A stretch of 36,085 nt of DNA from Candidatus Acetothermia bacterium (GTDB taxonomy: Bacteria > Bipolaricaulota > Bipolaricaulia > RBG-16-55-9 > DRXL01): positions 1 through 36,085 of the forward strand of contig JACOSB010000077.1 in the NCBI GenBank assembly GCA_016179105.1, in the 5' to 3' direction. The notes under the pieces are model-generated. The model saw only the letters and a list, made by a program, of their open reading frames with translations, ran no database searches and was not told the DNA's origin. The translations under genes and the position numbers were made by a program. Position 1 is the first letter of the stretch, and each line of letters opens with the position of its first letter. Below, piece by piece: positions 31,901 through 36,085 of this stretch.

Positions 31901-32081
31901 TGTCGGCCTTTAGCTGTTCTGAGTCAGGCCAGAAGAGCCCCGCCAGACGTTCTCGCTGATGTGGACCGGGGTGCAATAAGAGATAAGCCAGGAGCCATTG
32001 GGTCTTGCGCGTATTCAAGCCCAACAATTTCCCCTGGGCGTTTCGCAGTTGAAACTCCCCCAGCAGATGAATGTGCAACAT
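28920..32081 (-). CDS. BTAD-domain ATPase transcriptional regulator with TPR repeats
   Basis: The 1053-residue regulator is built like SARP/LAL hybrids. Residues 1-90 are an OmpR-like winged-helix (LLGEFQLRNAQGKLLGL, TRKTQWLLAYLLLHPG); about 100-245 are the BTAD all-helical domain (RGDLLEGCYEDWCLEARDYF). About 265-560 are an AAA/STAND ATPase (FVGRADEW, Walker A GEAGVGKS at 300-307, Walker B VIFLDDLQWADES). About 690-1040 are TPR repeats. Such proteins bind ATP and an inducer and activate transcription of nearby genes. It converges on the CPxC-tail gene pair with a 42-nt gap. No clear ribosome binding site or promoter precedes the ATG. Confidence 0.9.
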   Translation of the reverse strand: MLHIHLLGEFQLRNAQGKLLGLNTRKTQWLLAYLLLHPGPHQRERLAGLFWPDSEQLKADSSLRQAVHSLRSILEPDNALRHAYLFMERGILQCNNQGAYCLDTAEFERLLKESEKLDGDKKAEALQKAIALYRGDLLEGCYEDWCLEARDYFRERYLEALQQLVAHHAERKEFSPAIGYAKQLLVKSPLQEETHRELMYLYYALGDRNAALQQYHECERILKSELNIEPLPETKALYHKIEERASPAHLEKMAVHARELIRRYPELGAPFVGRADEWQQLVTAWDETNQGKGRALFVAGEAGVGKSRLVQEFMNYVSNQGALILNGRSYEIEGKLPYQALIDAIRTGLAQVSEEALKKIPALWLGEVIKLLPELGEKLSDVRPSVELQSREQERNRLFEGLHQFLSGLSQEKPLVIFLDDLQWADESTLEFAHYLIRRLPDKKIFFVGAYRVEEANEDDVLWRISQQLTRDQLATTLSLTPLRDTETKKLVESMLDADEMEELGQWVYGQSKGVPFFAVELVKTFIQAGVLSLDAQGHWQIERARSLSDYIPSTVRALVETQLRRLSRSSRQAIDIASVIGRAFTTEILMPISGRQLEDVFDQIEDLLRAHLIVADQDQYQFRHDVIRQVGYSSLLPERRQSLHKNVGEALERVHEQQLDKAAAELAYHFLQAGVWAKALDYSLRAGEVAKKAYANQEAIAHYKQATELAERLGNKEALREAYANLGHICVYSGKPDEGIEYCRKALELISEPHARARIYEKIATGYNYKREHEKALAYCEQAIKELGEQDTSLEMAKLCDVAALLLIQLRRLDQAIQHCNRGLRVLEKVEDYSTMALILARLGLAYSYQEDYDQAIENQLRAIKAAEKSGNLYAMAESYYEAGSIYSRKGDSIHAIEILSKALSAYEQSEDYTVVIWVHQLMCWAYIQRSDLCQAMKHAEKSLDLATQHSRVREVATAHGILGCLFSTMGPQAMAEGHFVESLNIAGSDGSLYLDIATIFALLEYPDQALKWLSKGLPYMTRSHMDKAKSNAYLKSLRDHPQFKQLIDNRR

Positions 32082-32160
32082 AGTAGCTGCACGAACAGTA
32101 ATGAACCAGAGCCAACTCCATTTTTACAAAAATTTTTGGTTGGAACAAGTTCGATAGGTT

Positions 32161-32216
32161 CTCACCCCGTGTGTGGCACCCCTCTTCTGGTCAAACGAGA
32201 GAGGCGACGGGGTGAG
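32161..32216. repeat. Long hairpin repeat between thyX and the BTAD regulator
   Basis: CTCACCCCGT (32161-32170) and ACGGGGTGAG (32207-32216) are exact complements. Inside, CCTCTT and GAGAGG extend the pairing, giving a stem of about 25 nt with interruptions. It resembles the dispersed CTCACCCC/GGGGTGAG repeats common in some bacterial genomes. Located 19 nt after the thyX stop, it is a plausible terminator or attenuator before the regulator gene. No other feature is seen in 32082-32234. Confidence 0.65.
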
Positions 32217-32234
32217 GAGAAATTGCAAACGGGA

Positions 32235-34070
32235 TTAGGCCATCGGTTTTATCACCGGATTATTCCCCTTCCAAGCAAGATTCACGAACGCATCCCAGGT
32301 CCAAGGCATCTTCTCTTTGAAAATCAGAGCAAGTTTTTCGGCGTACTGGCGGATCTCCCATTGCGCTGCGGAGTCTGCCCTAAGACTGATAAAGTGCATG
32401 AGCGCACGGGCATTCACGGTCCAGTAAAACTGTGTATAGAGTCCCTGAGGCAAGATAGTGCGAGCGAGCTCGCGCGCGATGCCCGCTTCTAATAGTTGTT
32501 TATAGATGGCATACACGTCGGTGTATGCTTGCTCGATTAGCCCAATCAACATCTTCTCGTTCGGGATTTCCGTAAATTCGCTCGCTTGCTTGTTCGTCTT
32601 CGCTTGGACCCGGAGCTTTTCTGGCATATAGAACTCATCCGTGTATTCTGTGTAACGTCCCGAAATTTCGTTATATGAGTTATGGACTACAAAGCCGTTG
32701 GCTATATAGTTATGATGCGGGCCTGATACAACCAAATCGTAGGTTATTTCCTTGCCAAGGTACTCGACTTTGACAACCTTCACGGGTTTGGCGACGAATC
32801 TATGGCTCGCACGAGGCGGCTTTGCCGCGCGTATTACCTGGGGTATCGGAGCACCGGTAAGCTGCTCGGCATACTCCAGCTCACAGCCATTTACTTGGCG
32901 ATGACAATCCACACAAAGAGTGACTATATTATTCAAGTCACAAGCCAGAGAAGGATCAGCCCAAACCGGCACAACATGGTGAGCATGCAGCTTGCCACCA
33001 CGGCGTTGGCAAAGACGACAAGTGTAATCGTCACGTGCGTAAATCCGGGAGCGCCAACGATTCAAAAAGACCATGTCTTTTCGTGGCGTCACGCCACCTT
33101 TCCAGAAATTGGAACTCGGTCCTGAGCGTGCTTTGCGAATTGCAGTGAGATGCTCAGCGGAAAATGTTCGGGGTTGCAGCTGGTAGGTCTTGCCTTTGTT
33201 CCAAGGAATGTGTTTCCCAGCGAAACGTGTCTCTTCTGGATTAAATTGCAGATCGTGTTTTTTCAGCCACTTACGTATAGTATGATATGAACATTCCGCG
33301 CTTTGAGCTATCTCAGTTACACTGGCTCCCCGGGTACGTTGGTTTCTCAGCCAGCTTGCGGATTGCCAGATCGGCTCTCCGTTGGTATACACCACTGCTT
33401 CTTTAGACATGCTCGCTAGACCCGAAGACTTTAGCTCCAAACCAATCATTTGCTCCAAGGTTTGCCAGCCTTCTGTCGTATAAAAGCGATGCTCTCGGGA
33501 GGTTTTTATCGTCTTGCCATCTGCAAGGGTGATTTGAAAGACGTCTTTCTCGCCCGATTGCACTACATCCGTTACTTGAGTCGTCTCAATCTCCTGTGTC
33601 TGCTCATTGACGCAACGCAACTGCATCTGCTGCAGTCGACGGCGAACGGGTATGTGTATTTGGACCTCTCGATCTCGCCAATGGGGGATTGGGTGAGCAC
33701 CCTCGTGCCATTTGCGATAAAACTCGCCTACCGTCATCTTATAGACGCGGTGCTTGCGCTCCCCTGTCCAAAGCCCCGGAAAATCAAACCATAGCTGGGT
33801 GTCGCCGGTGATGCACGAGATCCGATGCCGAAACCATTGGCGCGTGACGATGATCGGGCACTTGACGTGAAACTTGAAGACCGCGTGCTCGAAGGGCGTT
33901 CCGTGGTCATTCTTGAGCAAAAAATTGATCAGCTTTCGGTCTTGCTCCTCGCCCTTGAGACCCCGCCCATAAGAGACGCGGGCCGACAAGACGACGGCTT
34001 CATCGCCGCCCATGAAATCGACCAAGCGCACGAAGCCCTTGTCCAGCACTTTGTACTCTAAATTCCCCAT
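32235..34070 (-). CDS. thyX: Flavin-dependent thymidylate synthase ThyX, interrupted by an intein
   Basis: ThyX makes dTMP from dUMP using FAD, methylenetetrahydrofolate and NAD(P)H. The 611-residue precursor holds 232 residues of ThyX split by a 379-residue intein. Joining the exteins gives RHRISSYNEISGRY, a perfect RHRx7S ThyX signature, so the intein sits inside the catalytic motif and splicing is essential for activity. The remaining extein shows VSYGRGLKGEEQDRKLI and the C-terminal FYWTVNARALMHFISLRAD. ATG 34070 is chosen because GAGGAG lies 4-5 nt upstream; an in-frame ATG at 34091 would include that site. Confidence 0.96.
   Translation of the reverse strand: MGNLEYKVLDKGFVRLVDFMGGDEAVVLSARVSYGRGLKGEEQDRKLINFLLKNDHGTPFEHAVFKFHVKCPIIVTRQWFRHRISCITGDTQLWFDFPGLWTGERKHRVYKMTVGEFYRKWHEGAHPIPHWRDREVQIHIPVRRRLQQMQLRCVNEQTQEIETTQVTDVVQSGEKDVFQITLADGKTIKTSREHRFYTTEGWQTLEQMIGLELKSSGLASMSKEAVVYTNGEPIWQSASWLRNQRTRGASVTEIAQSAECSYHTIRKWLKKHDLQFNPEETRFAGKHIPWNKGKTYQLQPRTFSAEHLTAIRKARSGPSSNFWKGGVTPRKDMVFLNRWRSRIYARDDYTCRLCQRRGGKLHAHHVVPVWADPSLACDLNNIVTLCVDCHRQVNGCELEYAEQLTGAPIPQVIRAAKPPRASHRFVAKPVKVVKVEYLGKEITYDLVVSGPHHNYIANGFVVHNSYNEISGRYTEYTDEFYMPEKLRVQAKTNKQASEFTEIPNEKMLIGLIEQAYTDVYAIYKQLLEAGIARELARTILPQGLYTQFYWTVNARALMHFISLRADSAAQWEIRQYAEKLALIFKEKMPWTWDAFVNLAWKGNNPVIKPMA
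32679..33815 (-). other. ThyX intein with HNH homing endonuclease
   Basis: The intein starts at Cys86 (CITGDTQLWFDFPG) and ends with VVHN before Ser+1, so all splice-junction residues (Cys1, penultimate His, terminal Asn, +1 Ser) are intact. Block B is SREHRFYTTEGW; block F is YDLVVSGPHHNYIANG. Between them lie a helix-turn-helix stretch (TEIAQSAECSYHTIRKWLKK), a NUMOD3-like segment (GKHIPWNKGK, AIRKARSGP) and an HNH nuclease (CRLC, LHAHHVVPVWADP, NNIVTLCVDCH) with two CxxC zinc pairs. HNH rather than LAGLIDADG is the less common nuclease type in inteins. Everything needed for splicing and mobility appears present. Confidence 0.95.
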
Positions 34071-34101
34071 AAAACTCCTCTCATGCACCATTAACCCTTT
34101 G

Positions 34102-34127
34102 GTAGGGTGAGGTGACCTCGCCCCTAC
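34102..34127. repeat. Near-palindrome (GTAGGG...CCCCTAC family)
   Basis: GTAGGGTGAGGT (34102-34113) and ACCTCGCCCCTAC (34115-34127) are complementary apart from one GC/T difference. It is a relative of the palindrome at 24164-24191, sharing the GTAGGG and CGCCCCTACGG ends. It lies between mscS and thyX, both on the minus strand, probably forming a terminator-like hairpin. Confidence 0.7.
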
Positions 34128-34136
34128 GGAGACAAT

Positions 34137-35201
34137 TTACGTTTTCTGGGTTCCTTCATTCTTAACATAGAGCGTGCGCGTTGGGTAAGGAATCTCTATT
34201 CCTTCTTGTTTGAAACGACGATAGATGTGTTTGCGCATCTCCGTTTGCAAGGGCATGTTGAGCGTGTAATCCTTGATCTGGAAGAAGAGCGCATAATCGA
34301 TCGAAGAGTCGCTGAAGTTTGTGATGCGCACGAGCGGCTCGGTGTTGGGGATGAAACCCGTGAATTCGGTCATCACTTTCTTCGCTTCATCCAGGAGAAT
34401 CTTTTCCACTCTGATGGGATCAACGTCGTAGCTGACACCGATGTTGACACGCACAGTCATATGCGGTTCGGGCAGGGCAAAGTTCGTGACGGTCATCTGG
34501 GCGAGTTTGGCGTTCGGAACGATCACCAAATTTTGAGATGAGTCTTTGATGGTCGTGGTGCGCCAGTTGATGTCGACGACGATGCCCTCAAAGCCGGTTT
34601 CGAGTTTCAAGAAATCTCCGACGCGCACTTGTTTGTTGAGCGTGATATAAAAGCCCGCAAATAAATTCGAGAGCGTGTCTTGCAACGCGAGCGCGACGGC
34701 CAACCCGCCGACGCCGAAAGCCGTAAGAATCGGAGCGATCTTATCAAACCCCAGGAATGTACTCAGCATGACCAACACTCCGATGCCGATGACCAAGATT
34801 CGTATGATGTTGGGAATTAGCCCTGGAGTCGCGACTTGTGCACGCATGGTAGAGCGCCGGATGAGGTCTGCGAGAATATTGGCCGTCGTCAATGTTACGG
34901 AAAAGATAGCCAATCCCAAAAGAGCTCGGCTACTGAAGTCTTTGACCAGAAGATCGATCTGTGGGTTGAGCTTCTCCAGCCTGAGCGTTTGCAACGCGAT
35001 ATAGATGCCCAGCATCATTATCCAGACTAAGAACGGCCCACGCGTGGCGGCGATGACAATATCGTCGCCTTCCCAAGTGGTTCTTTCAGCCAAACGCTGC
35101 AAATAACGGAAGAGAATGCTCCGAACGATATAACCGACGACGAATGTCCCGATGACGATTGTAGCAGGAATGAAATATTCTCCGACGTCTTCCCAGGTCA
35201 T
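34137..35201 (-). CDS. Small-conductance mechanosensitive channel (MscS family)
   Basis: The 354-residue inner-membrane channel opens on membrane tension to release osmolytes. Transmembrane segments lie at about 11-32, 53-73, 89-112 and 130-150, ahead of the pore helix TM3 (TAFGVGGLAVALALQDTLSN) with the Gly/Ala packing pattern. The beta domain follows (VRVGDFLKLETGFEGIVVDI, RTTTIKDSSQNLVIVPNAKL) and then the C-terminal alpha/beta domain. It is longer than E. coli MscS (286) by extra N-terminal membrane segments. GAGAGG lies just before the ATG, and a good promoter is at 35234-35262. Confidence 0.93.
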   Translation of the reverse strand: MTWEDVGEYFIPATIVIGTFVVGYIVRSILFRYLQRLAERTTWEGDDIVIAATRGPFLVWIMMLGIYIALQTLRLEKLNPQIDLLVKDFSSRALLGLAIFSVTLTTANILADLIRRSTMRAQVATPGLIPNIIRILVIGIGVLVMLSTFLGFDKIAPILTAFGVGGLAVALALQDTLSNLFAGFYITLNKQVRVGDFLKLETGFEGIVVDINWRTTTIKDSSQNLVIVPNAKLAQMTVTNFALPEPHMTVRVNIGVSYDVDPIRVEKILLDEAKKVMTEFTGFIPNTEPLVRITNFSDSSIDYALFFQIKDYTLNMPLQTEMRKHIYRRFKQEGIEIPYPTRTLYVKNEGTQKT

Positions 35202-35233
35202 TTCCTCTCACCAGAAAAGCATTGCTGCGAGGG

Positions 35234-35262
35234 AGTATAGCAAAGAGAGTTTCGTCTGTCTA
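35234..35262 (-). promoter_or_regulatory. Promoter of the mscS gene
   Basis: Minus strand TAGACA (35257-35262), 17 nt, TATACT (35234-35239). The predicted leader is about 26 nt. Confidence 0.6.
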
Positions 35263-35328
35263 GTATCCTAAAATAAGTGCACGCCCAGAATTCTCCATCC
35301 TGAGCGCGCCGTCTGGATCAATGAAAAA

Positions 35329-35589
35329 TTACTTCTGGTAGTGAGCGGCGTTGGTCTGGATGTACTGTTTCCACTTGTCGGGTACGTCTTCCTCGGGGAA
35401 GATCGCCTGCACCGGGCAGACCGCCGCACACGCACCGCAGTTGATGCAGGTTGCAGGATCTATATAAAGTTGTGGAACGTTGGCGAACTCCGCCTCGTCC
35501 TTGCGCGGGTGGATGCAGTCGACCGGGCAGACTTGGAAGCAGTCGCCGGATTTGGTATTAATACACGGCTCGGTAATCACAAAGGGCAT
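35329..35589 (-). CDS. Ferredoxin (two-cluster, 7Fe/8Fe type)
   Basis: The 86-residue electron carrier has two cluster-binding regions. The first is EPCINTKSGDCFQVCPVDCI, with an extended Cys-x7-Cys-x3-Cys-P spacing typical of [3Fe-4S]-containing 7Fe ferredoxins of Thermus and related groups. The second is CINCGACAAVCP, a classical [4Fe-4S] motif. The C-terminal extension ends YIQTNAAHYQK. AAAGGAGG lies 7 nt before ATG 35589, fixing the start. It has its own strong promoter. The partner oxidoreductase is not in the window. Confidence 0.95.
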   Translation of the reverse strand: MPFVITEPCINTKSGDCFQVCPVDCIHPRKDEAEFANVPQLYIDPATCINCGACAAVCPVQAIFPEEDVPDKWKQYIQTNAAHYQK

Positions 35590-35622
35590 AATTGGTCCTC
35601 CTTTAGGTGCCTCACGCTTCGA

Positions 35623-35652
35623 AGTATACACAAACGCGCGCAAATAAGTCAA
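35623..35652 (-). promoter_or_regulatory. Promoter of the ferredoxin gene
   Basis: Minus strand TTGACT (35647-35652), 18 nt, TATACT (35623-35628). The leader of about 28 nt carries AAAGGAGG. Confidence 0.7.
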
Positions 35653-35661
35653 TAGCGTACA

Positions 35662-36085
35662 TTACTTTCTGCGCGGCTTCCTCTTGACTGTTTTCTTGGC
35701 TCTGTTGGCTTTATTTACTCGTGACTTCGAGATCTCTGAACGAAGCGCTTTCACTTTGGGTTTAGCGCTCATTTTTTTCATCGGGCCTACCGAAGCACGA
35801 GCAGGCACAGTCATCTCGTGCCCATTTGTCGCCAGTGTTGATTTTTGGCCAGAACTTTCCAGCCGCTCCAAGCGATCACGCATTTGACGATTCTCTTGCG
35901 AAAATTTTTCCAAATCTTCTCGCAGTTTTTTAATTTCTTCGCTGCGATTCTGCCCTTCTTTTAGTGTCCCCTGCGGGGATGGTCGAAACCCCTCGCCTTC
36001 AGGCGAAGAGAAGTTTGTGGTAATATGGTCGCGTGCGAAAGTATCGCCTGGGAGCGCACACGAAGGGCTACGGGCCCCACCAGGA
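35662..36085 (-). CDS. Coiled-coil protein with lysine/arginine-rich tail, N-terminus beyond the window
   Basis: The clear part is a coiled coil (SEEIKKLREDLEKFSQENRQ, MRDRLERLE) followed by a Thr/Ala linker and a histone H1-like tail (KKMSAKPKVKALRSEISKSR, ending KTVKRKPRRK) that would bind DNA or RNA. A TTG at 35911-35913 could serve as start, but the heptad pattern begins upstream of it, and the frame stays open to the window edge (141 codons). I therefore annotate it as partial. The upstream 57 codons read through an IS200/IS605-like hairpin and look less protein-like, so the true start may lie in between at a non-standard codon. Confidence 0.45.
   Translation of the reverse strand, partial: PGGARSPSCALPGDTFARDHITTNFSSPEGEGFRPSPQGTLKEGQNRSEEIKKLREDLEKFSQENRQMRDRLERLESSGQKSTLATNGHEMTVPARASVGPMKKMSAKPKVKALRSEISKSRVNKANRAKKTVKRKPRRK
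35987..36010 (+). mobile_element. IS200/IS605-like end hairpin, second copy
   Basis: AACCCCTCGCCTTC here (35987-36000) is identical to 107-120, and the following AGGCGAAGAG is a degenerate version of the second arm (CGCC-TTCA-GGCG core stem). A TGGTAATAT extended -10-like element follows at 36018-36026, as expected if this were the left end of an element whose tnpA lies beyond the window. The rest of the window after 36027 shows nothing I recognise. Confidence 0.4.

Noticed and set aside
35957..35988. CRISPR-repeat-like sequence (CTTTTAGTGTCCCC, TGCGGGGATGG, TCGAAAC)
   Set aside because: It has the look of a CRISPR repeat with a CCCC/GGGG stem, but no second copy occurs within the next 97 nt to the edge or before it, and no cas gene is present.

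Overview
The window is bacterial chromosomal DNA, probably a contig or large-insert clone from an uncultivated organism. Bacterial hallmarks are sigma70-type promoters, AAGGAGG-type ribosome binding sites, a small bacterial SRP RNA, FabI, Lon, ThyX and a 7Fe/8Fe-type ferredoxin. I cannot place the phylum from sequence alone. The mixture of P5C dehydrogenase, a T9SS-like tail, many palindromic intergenic repeats and several genes with a -10 box almost on the start codon recalls lineages such as Deinococcus-Thermus, Chloroflexota or Bipolaricaulota, but that is a guess. Most of the window is compact housekeeping DNA with alternating strands. The accessory material lies mainly at 5.2-7.2 kb, 22.4-28.9 kb and the two ends.

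Layout. 0-0.13 kb: C-terminal end of an IS200/IS605-type TnpA with its terminal hairpin. 0.26-3.7 kb: P5C dehydrogenase, a C45/penicillin-acyltransferase-like Ntn hydrolase, and a small exported protein with a T9SS-like tail. 3.75-5.2 kb: a promoter, a UUCG hairpin, tRNA-Ser(GGA), SRP RNA and dihydroorotase packed end to end. 5.26-6.15 kb: toxin-antitoxin island (DUF4160, DUF2442, HicB, HicA). 6.16-10.9 kb: histidine phosphatase, relic of an M24 peptidase N-domain, PyrE, DUF599 membrane protein, MFS transporter, APH-like protein. 11.0-15.0 kb: overlapping Hsp20-Lon-PIG-L deacetylase operon. 15.0-19.1 kb: minimal zincin, membrane protein, FabI, GYD-domain protein, ParA plus an RHH-like partner, YvlD-like membrane protein. 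19.2-22.3 kb: alpha/beta hydrolase, second aldehyde dehydrogenase, lipoprotein. 22.4-27.3 kb: VapBC, DUF1028, S9 peptidase, DUF433/DUF5615 pair (toxin apparently frameshifted) and an orphan DUF433. 27.45-32.1 kb: two paralogous small proteins ending in CPxC, facing a 1053-residue BTAD-ATPase-TPR regulator. 32.2-34.1 kb: ThyX interrupted by an HNH intein. 34.1-36.1 kb: MscS channel, ferredoxin, a lysine-rich coiled-coil protein running off the edge, and a second IS200/IS605-like hairpin.

The strongest candidates for something undescribed are the CPxC paralogue pair beside the BTAD regulator, and the seamless tRNA-Ser/SRP RNA/pyrC unit. A window-wide pattern also stands out: genes either have a good Shine-Dalgarno, or have a -10 box 6-14 nt from the start codon and none. 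This suggests that leaderless or nearly leaderless mRNAs are common in this organism. Pyrimidine metabolism is represented by three separated genes (pyrC, pyrE, thyX). Proteostasis is represented by Hsp20-Lon and the S9 peptidase.
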